Positions 43,835 to 54,109 of a DNA stretch of 64,000 nt are shown here, one piece after another. Made by a program: the position numbers and the translations under genes. The stretch's first letter is position 1. Each line of letters starts with the position of its first letter. Under the pieces are notes generated by a model, which saw nothing but the letters and a program-made list of their open reading frames with translations, was not told where the DNA came from and ran no database searches. This DNA is from IDS-8 sp040902105 (lineage in GTDB: Bacteria; Pseudomonadota; Gammaproteobacteria; Steroidobacterales; Woeseiaceae), in NCBI GenBank assembly GCA_040902105.1, contig JBBDXW010000053.1:38316-102315 (forward strand), written 5' to 3'.

Positions 43835-45964
43835 ATGGTCACAACAGAGCAGGAAAATCCACAGATAAGCAGCGATCAGGTTGACATCGTCGCTGCAACG
43901 CGACAGTTCGTCGCGACGCTGCCCGTTCGCGGCACGGCGACCTCGCAAGTGGAAGGCCAGTCGGTTGCCACGATCCTCGAACAGCTCGGACTGCCGCGTA
44001 CGCTGGTCGCCGCCGCAGAGCTCTATCCGCTCATCCGCGATCGGCTTGTCGCCCTCGACGATCTTGCCTCGACGCCCGTCGCAGAGTTGCGGGACACGCT
44101 CGATGGACTGCTGCAACTCGGCCGTTTTTCGCTCCCGCCCGACTGGCAGCCTGGAGAGGCGCTGGCGATCAGCCAGTCCGAAGCGCTGCGACGCATGCTG
44201 CTCGCGGTGGTGTCCGATGTCCGGCTGGTGCTGATCCGCATCGCGGAGCAACTGTACCGTCTACGGGAGGCCAAAAAATCCCCACCGCGCGAACAACGCG
44301 CCCTTGCCGTCGAATCGCGGGAGATCTATGCGCCGCTCGCGAACCGCCTCGGCGTGTGGCAATTGAAGTGGGAGCTCGAAGACCTTGCGTTTCGCTATCT
44401 TGAACCCGAGACCTACACGCGCATTGTCCGCACGCTGAATGAAAAACGCACGGAACGCGAAGCGGCGATCGACGGCGTGAGGAAAACGTTCGCCGCGGAA
44501 CTGGCTGGCAACGGCGTAAAGGGCGAGGTCAGCGCCCGACCAAAGCACATTTACAGCATCTGGCGAAAGATGCAGCGCAAAGGCAGCGGCCTCGAGCACA
44601 TATTCGATATCCGGGCGGTGAGAATTCTGGTCGACAGCGTAGGCGACTGTTATGCGGCGCTCGGTATCGTCCACAACCGCTGGTCTTACCTGAGCGGCGA
44701 GTTCGACGACTACATCGCCAACCCGAAGGAGAACAGTTACCGCTCGCTGCACACCGCGGTCATCGGCCCGGGTAACCAGGTGGTCGAGGTGCAGATTCGC
44801 ACGCAGGAGATGCATCGCCAGGCAGAGCTGGGTGTCGCCGCGCACTGGAGATATAAGGAAGGCGGCGGCACCAAGCCGGCTTTCGACCAGAAAATTCAGT
44901 TTTTGCGGCAGCTTCTTGAACCGGCGGAGCGCGACGGCGATCTGCTGGAACAGATTCGCGGTGATGTTTTCGAGGACCGCGTGTATGCCCTGAGCCCCAA
45001 AGGCGACGTGGTTGAAATGCCGGAGGGATCGACGCCGCTGGATTTCGCCTATCACGTGCATACGCAGGTGGGCCACCGCTGCCGCGGCGCCAAGGTCAAC
45101 GGCCGAATCGTGCCGCTGACCTATAAAGTACAGAACGGCGACAAGATCGAGATCATCACTGCGAAGGAACCGCAACCGAGCCGCGACTGGCTGAGTCCGC
45201 AGAGCGGCTATCTGGCGGCAGCACGCAGCCGCGCCAAGGTAAGGAACTGGTTTCGCCAGCAGGACCGGGAGCAGAACCGCAAACAGGGCCGCGACATTCT
45301 CGACCGCGAACTTACCCGCCTCAACGTCCGCGATCTTGCCACCGATGAGATCGCGAACGAGCTGAAGCTCATCAGTACCGAGGAGTTATGCGTTGCGCTG
45401 GGGGCCGGAGACGTCGCCTCGAGCGCCGTGGCCAACGCCGTACAGCGGCTGCGCAAGGAAGCGCCCGAGCCGCAATCGCCGGTAAAGCGACGGCGGCAGC
45501 GCAAGGCCACCGTCGATGAACAGGTCGAGATCCGCGGCGTCGGCGACCTGTTGTGCAACCTCGCACGCTGCTGCCGCCCTGTGCCTCCGGAAGACATCGT
45601 CGGCTACATAACCGTTGGACGCGGCGTCAGCATACATCGGCAGAGTTGCGGAAACTTCGCGAGCCTCTACAGCCGGCATGCGGAACGGGTCATCGACGTC
45701 GAATGGCGCGACCCTGCGGATGAAAATTATCCGGCCGAACTCGTGCTGCACGCCTATGACCGGCAGGGATTGCTGCGCGACGTCAGCAGCGTGCTCGCCG
45801 ATGAGAAGATCAATGTGGACAGCATACACACCAGAACGGACCAGCAACGCATGCAGGCGCAAATGGAGCTGCGCATATTCGTCCCGGGCCTCGCTGCTCT
45901 GAGCAGCGTCATCGGCAAGCTGGAGCAATTGCCGAACGTCACCTCGGTGCGCCGCAAAAGCTGA
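43835..45964 (+). CDS. relA: (p)ppGpp synthetase RelA
   Basis: Ribosome-associated synthetase making (p)ppGpp in amino-acid starvation. 709 residues. The N-terminal pseudo-hydrolase domain lacks the HD motif of SpoT/Rel (the region reads AELYPLIRDRL), so it is a monofunctional synthetase. The synthetase domain has KHIYSIWRKMQRKG, FDIRAVRI, EFDDYIANPKENSYRSLHT and the QIRTQEMH block. TGS (VYALSPKGDVVEMP), a zinc-finger-like region with CCRPVPPEDIVGY and a C-terminal ACT (DRQGLLRDVSSVLADEKINV) follow. The GTP/GDP preference is not decided here. Confidence 0.93.
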   Translation: MVTTEQENPQISSDQVDIVAATRQFVATLPVRGTATSQVEGQSVATILEQLGLPRTLVAAAELYPLIRDRLVALDDLASTPVAELRDTLDGLLQLGRFSLPPDWQPGEALAISQSEALRRMLLAVVSDVRLVLIRIAEQLYRLREAKKSPPREQRALAVESREIYAPLANRLGVWQLKWELEDLAFRYLEPETYTRIVRTLNEKRTEREAAIDGVRKTFAAELAGNGVKGEVSARPKHIYSIWRKMQRKGSGLEHIFDIRAVRILVDSVGDCYAALGIVHNRWSYLSGEFDDYIANPKENSYRSLHTAVIGPGNQVVEVQIRTQEMHRQAELGVAAHWRYKEGGGTKPAFDQKIQFLRQLLEPAERDGDLLEQIRGDVFEDRVYALSPKGDVVEMPEGSTPLDFAYHVHTQVGHRCRGAKVNGRIVPLTYKVQNGDKIEIITAKEPQPSRDWLSPQSGYLAAARSRAKVRNWFRQQDREQNRKQGRDILDRELTRLNVRDLATDEIANELKLISTEELCVALGAGDVASSAVANAVQRLRKEAPEPQSPVKRRRQRKATVDEQVEIRGVGDLLCNLARCCRPVPPEDIVGYITVGRGVSIHRQSCGNFASLYSRHAERVIDVEWRDPADENYPAELVLHAYDRQGLLRDVSSVLADEKINVDSIHTRTDQQRMQAQMELRIFVPGLAALSSVIGKLEQLPNVTSVRRKS

Positions 45965-46153
45965 ACGCACCGGGAATCGGATGGTTGGGCACTTGCGCGT
46001 TTGCGTCCACGTATGGGGCTGTTCCGGCGCGACAGGATAGCCGCAACTGCGTTATGCTTAACCACCCGGTGGCTGGAAAATTCGGATCATGCGTAGTCAC
46101 GCATGCGCGCCAGGCGGACGGACAACCTCCACAAGCAGCCATGAGCGGCCCCT

Positions 46154-49100
46154 TTGAGCAGCGATTCAAACTCCGAAAACGACGAAGGCATGCTTGAGCC
46201 CGAAGCCGAAGACGAGGCTTTGCGGCTGCCGGACGACGCTTTTCCCGTCGTCGGCATCGGCGCCTCCGCCGGCGGACTGGACGCCTTCATGCAGCTTCTC
46301 AAAGCGCTGCCGAAAGACACCGGCATGGCGTTCGTGCTGATTCAGCACCTGAACCCGAAGCATGAGAGCAAGCTGGTCGAGTTGCTGGCAAAAGTCACGG
46401 AGCTGCCCGTCCAGTCGGCAACCGATGGAGCGGCAGTCGCTCCGGACCAGGTGTATGTCATTCCGCCCGACACGAACATGGCGATTGTCGAAGGCCGCTT
46501 GCGCCTGACGCCTCGCGGCGAGGCGCGCGGTCAGCACCTGCCGCTCGATTACTTTTTTCGTTCGCTGGCGGACGACAGGCACTCCATGGCCATTGGCGTG
46601 GTGCTCTCCGGGACCGGGTCCGACGGCACCCTGGGGCTTGCCGAAATCAAAGCCGCGGGCGGTCTCACGTTCGCCCAGGATCAGGAATCCGCGAGATACG
46701 ACGGGATGCCGAAGAGTGCCGTTCACAGCGGCAGCGTCGATTTCGTTCTGACACCGGAGGAAATCGCCGGCAAACTTGCGCTCATCGGCCGCCATCCCTA
46801 TCTCGCCTCGCGAGAAGTCAGCGGAGTCGAGCGGTCACTCGCCGATCATGAGGAACCCTTCGGACAAATCGTCCGCCTGCTGCGCTCGGCGTTCGGCGTC
46901 GACTTCAGCCTGTACCGGAAGACGACCCTGCGGCGGCGCATCATGCGGCGCATGGTGCTCCACCCCCACGACACCCTTACGGATTACGCGCGGCATCTGA
47001 AAGATAACCGTGCCGAGCTGGAGGCGCTCTTCGAGGACATCCTGATCAACGTCACCCGCTTTTTTCGCGATCCGGAAATGTTTGAGGAACTCGCCGAAAG
47101 CGTTTTTCCCGAAATACTGAAGAGGAAATCCTCCGGCGCGCCGATTCGAATCTGGACGGCCGGCTGTTCCACGGGGCAGGAAGCCTATTCGCTCGCGATT
47201 GCGTTATCGGAGTTTCTGGACGAAAAACCGGACGCGCCGGAAATTCAGATCTTTGCCACCGATTTAAGCGACGCCGTCTCGCTGGTCAAGGCCCGTGCGG
47301 GACATTACCCGGAAAGTATCGAGGCCGAAGTTTCCCCGGAGCGCCTGCGCCGGTTTTTCCGCAAGGAAGACGGCGGTTACCGGGTTGTCAAGTACATTCG
47401 CGACCTGTGTGTGTTTGCCAAACAGAACATAACGGCGGATCCACCGTTTTCCAGGCTGGATCTGATCAGTTGCCGGAACGTCCTGATATACCTGTCCGCA
47501 CCGCTGCAAAAGCGTATTGTGCCAACCTTTCATTACGCCCTGAACCCGCACGGCTATCTGCTCCTCGGGTCGGCCGAGACCGTCGGCGGTTTCTCCGACC
47601 TCTTCGATACGGTCGACAAACAGCACAAGATCTACAGCAGGAAGGCGACCTCTCATCGCGTCTACCCGCATTTCAGCGCCGACCGCTATGTGTCACGGCT
47701 TCCCGACGACCCGGATTCCGTCGCGCCGCCGCCTGGTCCGACGGAATGGCAGAAGGAAGCCGATCGCGTGGTGGTCGGCCAGTACGCTCCCGTCGGGGTG
47801 CTGGTGAACGATCGGCTGGAGGTGATGCAATTCCGCGGGCGGACCAGCCCTTATCTGGAGCCGGCGTCGGGGGAGGCGAGCTTCAATCTCCTGAAGATGG
47901 CCCGCGAAGGCCTGTTCGGGGAACTGACCCAGGGCATCGCGGAAGCGCGCGAAAAAAAGGCGACCGTGCAAAGACCCGGGGTGCGCGTCCGCAGCGACGG
48001 GCACGTGCGGCGCGTCGATCTGAAAATCATACCCCTGCAACTGCCGAATGCCACGGAGGCCTGCTTTCTGGTGTTGTTCGAGGAGCCTCGCCCGCCGGAC
48101 GGAGGCGCCCTGGCGCCGGGGCAGTTGTCGGATGGCGCCACGCGGACGAGAGCTGCACCACTGTGGCGGAAGTTGGGCAAGCTGTTCCCGGGGGCGGCCG
48201 GACGTGCCGGCGATTCTTCCACGAGTACCGCGCCGAACGCTTCGGCGGTATCGCCGGAGCATGAGGAGCTCGAGCAACTCCGGCGCGAACTGACGGCCAC
48301 GCGCGATCACCAGCAATCGATCATGGAGCAGCAGGAGGCCGCCAACGAGGAGTTGCGGTCAGCCAACGAGGAAGTTCTGTCGTCGAACGAGGAACTGCAG
48401 AGCACCAACGAGGAGCTGGAAACCTCGAAAGAAGAACTCCAGTCGCTCAACGAAGAGCTGACGACGGTCAACGAACAACTGCAGAACCGGAATCTGGAGA
48501 TGAACCGGTTAAATAACGACCTGAGCAACTTCTTTATCAGTACGCAGATCCCCGTGCTGATGTTGGCTGGCAATCTCCGGCTGCGCCGGTTTACCCCGGC
48601 CGCGGAGAAGGCCTTCAATCTGCATGCGGCAGACATCGGCCGTCCGCTCGGAGACATCAGGCTTTCCCTCGACGTTCCCGATCTGGAAGCGCTCGTTCTC
48701 GGGACGTTGGACACGATGCAGCACCAGGAAAAAGAGGTGCAGGACCGCATGGGGCGGTGGCATTCGCTGCACATCCGCCCTTACCGGACCGTCGAAAACA
48801 AAATCGAGGGAGCGGTCGTGGCGCTCCTCGACATCGACGAAATCAAGCGCAGTGAGACGCGGCTGCAGGAGGCCGCCGACTACGCGGAGTCCATCATCAG
48901 CACGGTACGGGAACCGATACTCGTGCTGGACGGTGAATTGCGGGTCCAATCGGCAAACGCGACTTTTTACCGGATGTTCGCGGTCGCGCCGGAGGAGACG
49001 GACGGCCGGCTGCTTTACGAGTTGGGCGATGGTCAGTGGGATATCCCGCAGTTGCGCAGGCGGCTGGAGCAGATACTTCCCGACGACGAGTTAATCGAAG

Positions 49101-51181
49101 ATTTAGCGGTAGAGCACGATTTCCCTGCGATCGGGCCGAAAACCATGCGGCTCAACGCACGCAAGCTGCAGCAGAAAGGCGGCAAGTCGCAGTTGATACT
49201 CCTGGCGATTGAAGACGTGACCGAACGCGCTCGTCTGAAGCAGGAACAATCTGCGCTACTCGAGCGGGAACAGGCGATCAACGAAAAATTGCGCGAAAGC
49301 GAGCGCCGCTACCACCACCTGGTCGAGAATCTTCCCGCCGCGGTCTATACCTGCGATGCGGAAGGCCGCGTTACCTTTTACAACGATACCGCGGCTGCTA
49401 TTTGGGGCCGCGAACCGGAGCTCGGCAAAGAATTGTGGTGCGGGTCCTGGCGCCTTTACCATGCCGACGACGCTCGCCTGCCGCATAACGAGTGCCCCAT
49501 GGCCGTCGCGATCAAGGAGGGCCGGGCTGCCAGCGGCGAAGTCGTGATCGAACGGCCCGATGGCAGCCGGACCAGCGGCTATGCTAACGCCACTGCCCTC
49601 TTCGATGCTTCGGGCGAGGTGACCGGGGCGATCAACCTGGTGGTGGACAATACCGAGCGGAAACTGGCCGAGCAGGCAAAGGCCGATCTCGCCGCCATTG
49701 TCGAGTCCTCCGATGACGCCATTGTGAGCAAGAACCTCGAGGGCGTCATACGGAGCTGGAATCGGGGCGCGGAAAGGATGTTCGGCTATAGCGCAGCGGA
49801 AGCGATCGGCCAGCCCGTAACCCTGATCGTTCCCCGGGACCTTCTGAGCGAGGAGGAAGAAATTCTCGAAAAGCTGCGGCACGGCGAAGGTATCGATCAT
49901 TACGAAACCGTGCGGGTCACGAAAGACGGCCGGCGTCTCGATGTGTCGTTGACGATCTCTCCGGTGTACAACGCCGCCAACCAGGTTGTCGGCGCCTCAA
50001 AAATTGCTCGCGACATCAGTGACATGAAACGGGCCGCTCGGGCGCTTATCGAAGCCGACCACCGCAAGGACGAGTTTCTGGCCATGCTGGCGCACGAACT
50101 CAGAAACCCGCTGGCCGCCGTGAGCAGCGCGGTGGAACTGCTCGGCACGTCCGGCGGGGAGGTGCATCTCGAAGCGGGCCGGCAGATCATCGGTCGCCAG
50201 ACCAGGCTTCTCATCCGGCTGGTGGACGATCTCCTCGACATGTCACGGGTCACTCGGGGCATCGTGGCGCTGCGTAAAGAGGTCGTGGACGCGGCCACTA
50301 TTGTCGACCGCGCCGTCGAAACGGTCAGGCCGCTCATGGAAGGGCGGCGCCATGACCTGAAAGTTTCGGTGGGAAGGAAGCCGCTCAGGCTGGAGGGTGA
50401 CGCCACCCGGCTGGAACAACTGATCGCGAACCTTCTCGCCAATTCGGCCAAATTCACCGCACCGGGCGGCCGCATTGAAGTGAAGGCCAGGCGGCAAAGC
50501 GACACGATCGCGATCACGGTGCGCGATAACGGCATCGGCATTCCGGCCGAACTGCTGCCTGATGTGTTCGATCTCTTTGCGCAATCCGAGCGGTCCGCAG
50601 ACCGGGCTGCCGGGGGCCTCGGAATCGGCCTGACGCTGGTCAAATCGATCGCGGAACTGCACGGCGGCAGCGTCGAGGCCAGCAGCGACGGATTGCGCCA
50701 GGGCAGTGAGTTCACCGTGCGTCTGCCGGCGCTCGCCGACGACGACACCCGGGAACCGGCGAAACCTCGACCCGCCCTGGCGGTGGACTCCGCTCCGGCG
50801 CGCCGCGTTCTGGTGGTCGACGATCACAAGGACGCAGCCCTGGCGCTCTCGCGCTTGCTTGAGGTCTCCGGACACACGGTGCAACTGGCGTATGACGGCC
50901 CGGCGGCCCTGGACGCGGCCGGAACTTTCAAACCGCATGCGATCCTGCTGGACATCGGCCTGCCTGAACTGAACGGCTATGAAGTGGCGAAACGCATGCG
51001 GCAGGACCCGGATCTGGAAGATATCCTGCTGATTGCGATCTCCGGGTATTGTCAGGATGAAGATCGCCAACGCTCACACGAAGCGGGGTTTGACCACCAC
51101 CTGGCGAAACCAACCGACCACAAGACGCTGCTCACGCTGATTGCGGAAGGACGTCCTGCCCCGATTTTGTCGCAGGATTAA
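46154..51181 (+). CDS. CheB-CheR-PAS-histidine kinase-receiver fusion protein
   Basis: Very large hybrid sensor, 1675 residues. Order: CheB-type methylesterase with its triad visible (Ser about 38 in GIGASAGG, His 65 in IQHLNPKH, Asp 158 in SGTGSDG); CheR-type methyltransferase (about 225-490, with TRFFRDPEMFE and WTAGCSTGQEAYSLA); a long coiled coil of EEL-x-S/T-N heptads (about 700-790); three or four PAS domains; HisKA with His about 1314 (AMLAHELRNPLAAV); HATPase with GIGIPAE; and a C-terminal receiver with Asp about 1600 (LLDIGLPELNG). The start is uncertain: TTG 46154 or ATG 46190. No chemotaxis genes lie nearby. The signal and output are unknown. Confidence 0.92.
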   Translation: MSSDSNSENDEGMLEPEAEDEALRLPDDAFPVVGIGASAGGLDAFMQLLKALPKDTGMAFVLIQHLNPKHESKLVELLAKVTELPVQSATDGAAVAPDQVYVIPPDTNMAIVEGRLRLTPRGEARGQHLPLDYFFRSLADDRHSMAIGVVLSGTGSDGTLGLAEIKAAGGLTFAQDQESARYDGMPKSAVHSGSVDFVLTPEEIAGKLALIGRHPYLASREVSGVERSLADHEEPFGQIVRLLRSAFGVDFSLYRKTTLRRRIMRRMVLHPHDTLTDYARHLKDNRAELEALFEDILINVTRFFRDPEMFEELAESVFPEILKRKSSGAPIRIWTAGCSTGQEAYSLAIALSEFLDEKPDAPEIQIFATDLSDAVSLVKARAGHYPESIEAEVSPERLRRFFRKEDGGYRVVKYIRDLCVFAKQNITADPPFSRLDLISCRNVLIYLSAPLQKRIVPTFHYALNPHGYLLLGSAETVGGFSDLFDTVDKQHKIYSRKATSHRVYPHFSADRYVSRLPDDPDSVAPPPGPTEWQKEADRVVVGQYAPVGVLVNDRLEVMQFRGRTSPYLEPASGEASFNLLKMAREGLFGELTQGIAEAREKKATVQRPGVRVRSDGHVRRVDLKIIPLQLPNATEACFLVLFEEPRPPDGGALAPGQLSDGATRTRAAPLWRKLGKLFPGAAGRAGDSSTSTAPNASAVSPEHEELEQLRRELTATRDHQQSIMEQQEAANEELRSANEEVLSSNEELQSTNEELETSKEELQSLNEELTTVNEQLQNRNLEMNRLNNDLSNFFISTQIPVLMLAGNLRLRRFTPAAEKAFNLHAADIGRPLGDIRLSLDVPDLEALVLGTLDTMQHQEKEVQDRMGRWHSLHIRPYRTVENKIEGAVVALLDIDEIKRSETRLQEAADYAESIISTVREPILVLDGELRVQSANATFYRMFAVAPEETDGRLLYELGDGQWDIPQLRRRLEQILPDDELIEDLAVEHDFPAIGPKTMRLNARKLQQKGGKSQLILLAIEDVTERARLKQEQSALLEREQAINEKLRESERRYHHLVENLPAAVYTCDAEGRVTFYNDTAAAIWGREPELGKELWCGSWRLYHADDARLPHNECPMAVAIKEGRAASGEVVIERPDGSRTSGYANATALFDASGEVTGAINLVVDNTERKLAEQAKADLAAIVESSDDAIVSKNLEGVIRSWNRGAERMFGYSAAEAIGQPVTLIVPRDLLSEEEEILEKLRHGEGIDHYETVRVTKDGRRLDVSLTISPVYNAANQVVGASKIARDISDMKRAARALIEADHRKDEFLAMLAHELRNPLAAVSSAVELLGTSGGEVHLEAGRQIIGRQTRLLIRLVDDLLDMSRVTRGIVALRKEVVDAATIVDRAVETVRPLMEGRRHDLKVSVGRKPLRLEGDATRLEQLIANLLANSAKFTAPGGRIEVKARRQSDTIAITVRDNGIGIPAELLPDVFDLFAQSERSADRAAGGLGIGLTLVKSIAELHGGSVEASSDGLRQGSEFTVRLPALADDDTREPAKPRPALAVDSAPARRVLVVDDHKDAALALSRLLEVSGHTVQLAYDGPAALDAAGTFKPHAILLDIGLPELNGYEVAKRMRQDPDLEDILLIAISGYCQDEDRQRSHEAGFDHHLAKPTDHKTLLTLIAEGRPAPILSQD

Positions 51182-51237
51182 GGTCAATCTGCCGTGGGAT
51201 GGACTGCCGCGTGTCTCGCGGTAAGTAAGTGCCATTC
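51178..51237. repeat. palindromic repeat, family C copy 2
   Basis: From aaggtcaatctgccgtggg to taagtaagtgccattc. Read on the minus strand it matches the copy at 28112-28190 through the gaatggcacttactta end, the ccatccc core and the attgacctt end. It abuts the stop of the hybrid kinase gene and lies three bases before the lpd stop, so it could serve as a two-way terminator. Confidence 0.75.
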
Positions 51238-51239
51238 GT

Positions 51240-52667
51240 TCACTTGTTGATGTTGTTGAGCGCTCTCTTGTCGACGGCAAGTGCGGCTTCGTGCATCGCT
51301 TCCGCAAGCGTGGGGTGGGCATGAATGGTCCGCTGCAGGTCTTCGGTGCTGGCCGAGAATTCCATCGCGAGAACAGCTTCCGCAATCAACTCACCGGCCA
51401 TCGGTCCGATGATATGTACACCCAGGATTTCATCGTCGTCCGTTGCCGAAACGATCTTGACCATGCCGGCGGTCTGTTCCATCGCCTTGCCGCGCCCGCT
51501 TGCGGCAAACGGGAATGAGCCTGTCTTGAACGCACGTCCGCTTTCACTGACTTGCTGTTCGGTTTTGCCGACCCACGCGATCTCGGGGGCCGTGTAAATG
51601 ACCGACGGAATGACGTTGTAATTCATCTCGGCGATTTCACCGGCAATGAGATCCGCGGCCATCACGCCCTCTTCCGATCCCTTGTGCGCCAGCATCGGCC
51701 CGCGCACGCAATCGCCAACGGCGAATACGCCTTTGACGCGAGTCCGGCATTCGTTATCGACCGGGATGAAGCCGCGTTCGTCGGCCTGAACGCCGCAATC
51801 TTTGCCGAACAGTCCGTCGGTAAAAGGCTTTCGCCCGACCGCAACCACGAGTTTGTCGACCTCGATGGATTGCTTGCCGGATTCGTCCTCGTAGTCCACC
51901 TTGACGCTCTTCGACGCTCTGGCGGCTGCCGTTACCCTGGCGCCGAGATGAATCGTCATGCCCTGCCGCTTGAACTGCTTGCTCGCCTCAATGGCGATAT
52001 CGCGATCGACGCCGGCCAGAAAATCGTCCAGCGCCTCGAGGACCACGACTTCCGATCCAAGACGGCTCCAGACGCTGCCGAGTTCGAGGCCGATCACGCC
52101 TGACCCGACGACACCGAGTTTTTTCGGCACTTTGTCGAATTCGAGCGCACCCCAGGAGTCGACGATGTGTTCGCCATCGAACGGTGCAACCTTCAACTGC
52201 ACAGGGGCCGAGCCGGTCGCAAGGATCACGTAACGAGCTTCGAGCACTTCGGGCTCGCCTGACTTTGGCGTGAACTCGACCTTCCTGTCGGCCAGGAGCT
52301 TGCCGTGACCGACCAGACCATCGACCTTATTCGCCTTGAACAGGCCGGCTATTCCACCGGTCAGTTGTCGCACGATGCTTTGCTTGCGCTTCTGCATCGT
52401 CGCAAGATCGACTTCCACGCCGGAAAAATTGATGCCGTGCTTGCTGAACTCGTGCTCGGCGCGATGAAACAGTTCGGACGATTCGAGCAGCGCCTTGGAG
52501 GGAATACAGCCGGCGTTGAGGCAGGTGCCGCCGAACGCGTTTTTGCCGTCACGATTTTCCCATTCGTCGATGCAGGCGACGTTCATGCCGTGCTGGCTCG
52601 CGCGAATCGCCGCTACGTAGCCGGCAGGGCCTGCGCCGATCACGATCACGTCGTAGTTCTTAGCCAT
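51240..52667 (-). CDS. lpd: dihydrolipoamide dehydrogenase
   Basis: Flavoprotein E3 that reoxidises lipoyl groups of the 2-oxoglutarate dehydrogenase complex. It has 475 residues: FAD loop VIVIGAGPAGYVAAI, redox disulfide GGTCLNAGCIPSK, NAD loop GVVGSGVIGLELGSV and the C-terminal HAHPTLAEAMHEA with the catalytic His-Glu pair. ATG 52667 matches the family N-terminus; an upstream ATG would add nine residues. It is downstream of sucA-sucB on the same strand, 113 bases from sucB, with a repeat in the gap. Confidence 0.96.
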   Translation of the reverse strand: MAKNYDVIVIGAGPAGYVAAIRASQHGMNVACIDEWENRDGKNAFGGTCLNAGCIPSKALLESSELFHRAEHEFSKHGINFSGVEVDLATMQKRKQSIVRQLTGGIAGLFKANKVDGLVGHGKLLADRKVEFTPKSGEPEVLEARYVILATGSAPVQLKVAPFDGEHIVDSWGALEFDKVPKKLGVVGSGVIGLELGSVWSRLGSEVVVLEALDDFLAGVDRDIAIEASKQFKRQGMTIHLGARVTAAARASKSVKVDYEDESGKQSIEVDKLVVAVGRKPFTDGLFGKDCGVQADERGFIPVDNECRTRVKGVFAVGDCVRGPMLAHKGSEEGVMAADLIAGEIAEMNYNVIPSVIYTAPEIAWVGKTEQQVSESGRAFKTGSFPFAASGRGKAMEQTAGMVKIVSATDDDEILGVHIIGPMAGELIAEAVLAMEFSASTEDLQRTIHAHPTLAEAMHEAALAVDKRALNNINK

Positions 52668-52692
52668 TTCGATCACCGCCGATCGCTCGTTC

Positions 52693-52734
52693 AACGGCGA
52701 ATCGTGCGCTGTTGGAGCCCGTGAAAACGGGCGA
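52693..52734. repeat. palindromic repeat, family B copy 2
   Basis: aacggcgaatcgtgcgctg followed by ttggagcccgtgaaaacggg. It matches one half of the 43694-43775 element read on the minus strand, with few changes. The gcccgt/acgggc hairpin is preserved. It lies between sucB and lpd. Confidence 0.75.
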
Positions 52735-52780
52735 ATTACGATTCAGGCACCATCCATTCATGATTGCTCATTCTTGACGT

Positions 52781-54109
52781 TCAAAACTGCAACAACATAC
52801 GGGCGGGATCTTCGAGCGAGTTTTTGATGCTGACCAGAAACTGCACGGCCTCCCGGCCGTCGATGATGCGGTGGTCGTAAGTCAGCGCGACGTACATCAT
52901 CGAGCGCACCGCGATTTCGCCGCCAACCGCCATCGGCCGCTCCTGAATTGCGTGCATCCCGAGGATCGCGCTCTGTGGCGGATTCAGAATCGGCGTCGAG
53001 AGAAGCGAGCCGAATATTCCGCCGTTTGTAATCGTAAACGTGCCGCCCGTCAGATCGGCCATGGTCATGCTGTTGTCGCGTGCTTTCTTGCCGAGTGCCG
53101 CAATGTCGCTTTCGATCTGTGCAAAACCGAGCTGATCGACGTCTCGCAGAACCGGCACCATCAGGCCGCGCTCGGACGATACGGCAATACCGATGTCGAA
53201 GTAGTCGTGATAGACGATGTCGTTGCCTTCAACCGAGGCATTGACGACCGGAAACTTCCTCAATGCGTCTACCGACGCCTTGACAAAAAACGACATGAAG
53301 CCGAGCTTGACGCCGTGTTCCTTTTCAAACTGCTCCTTGTATCGATTGCGCAGCGAAATGACTTCGGTGAGATCGATCTCATTGAACGTCGTCAGCATGG
53401 CGGCGGTGCTTTGCGCTTCCACCATTCGTTCGGCAATGCGTGCCCTGAGCCTTGTCATGGGCACTCGCTGTTCGGTCCTGGACGGTCCCCGCGCCTCGCG
53501 CGATGATGAAACCTCGGGTTCGGGTTCGGGGTCGCCGGGCGCGACGTTCTCGTCGCTGTGACTCTTCAGGTACTCCATCACGTCGGATTTCGTGATGCGG
53601 CCGTCGCGACCGCTCCCGGTCACGATCGTCGCCTCGAGATCGTGCTCGTCGAGCAAGCGCCGCACGGCCGGACTCAGCTTGTGTGCGCTCTCGCGGGCCT
53701 GTTTCTCGCGATCGTCTGCGGCATCCTCGTCGTCACCGGCTGTGCCCTGCTCCGCATCCGGCGCTGCCTTTTCGCTCACTTTCTCTTTGGCCTGACGACC
53801 CTGCTGTTCTGCGCCGCGACTGTCTTCCTCCTCGTCCGCACCGTTGCCGGCAGCAACCGGCGCTTTTCCTTCGCCTTCTTCGAGAATCGCGAGGACGTCG
53901 CCGGCAGTTACCGTTGCACCATCCTTGACCTTGATCTCTTTCAGCGTGCCCGAAGCGGGCGCCGGGACCTCCAGGACGACCTTGTCGGTTTCCAGGTCAA
54001 CCAGGTTCTCGTCCCGCGAAATGGAGTCACCGGCCTTCTTGTGCCAGGCAACAAGCGTTGCGTCGCTCACCGACTCGGGCAATGCGGGAACTTTGATTTC
54101 AATACTCAT
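52781..54109 (-). CDS. sucB: 2-oxoglutarate dehydrogenase E2 (dihydrolipoyl succinyltransferase)
   Basis: Core subunit transferring succinyl groups to CoA. It has 442 residues: a lipoyl domain with Lys 43 in DLETDKVVLEVPAP, an acidic Gln/Glu-rich linker (about 85-135), a peripheral-subunit-binding domain (LSPAVRRLLDEHDLEATIV..GRITKSDV), and a catalytic domain ending with the active-site YDHRIIDGREAV. It overlaps the sucA stop by four bases. The linker is longer and more acidic than in E. coli. Confidence 0.96.
   Translation of the reverse strand: MSIEIKVPALPESVSDATLVAWHKKAGDSISRDENLVDLETDKVVLEVPAPASGTLKEIKVKDGATVTAGDVLAILEEGEGKAPVAAGNGADEEEDSRGAEQQGRQAKEKVSEKAAPDAEQGTAGDDEDAADDREKQARESAHKLSPAVRRLLDEHDLEATIVTGSGRDGRITKSDVMEYLKSHSDENVAPGDPEPEPEVSSSREARGPSRTEQRVPMTRLRARIAERMVEAQSTAAMLTTFNEIDLTEVISLRNRYKEQFEKEHGVKLGFMSFFVKASVDALRKFPVVNASVEGNDIVYHDYFDIGIAVSSERGLMVPVLRDVDQLGFAQIESDIAALGKKARDNSMTMADLTGGTFTITNGGIFGSLLSTPILNPPQSAILGMHAIQERPMAVGGEIAVRSMMYVALTYDHRIIDGREAVQFLVSIKNSLEDPARMLLQF

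Noticed and set aside
46154..51181. Chemotaxis operon
   Set aside because: Only the fused CheB/CheR protein is present; no CheA, CheW, receptor or flagellar gene lies nearby.
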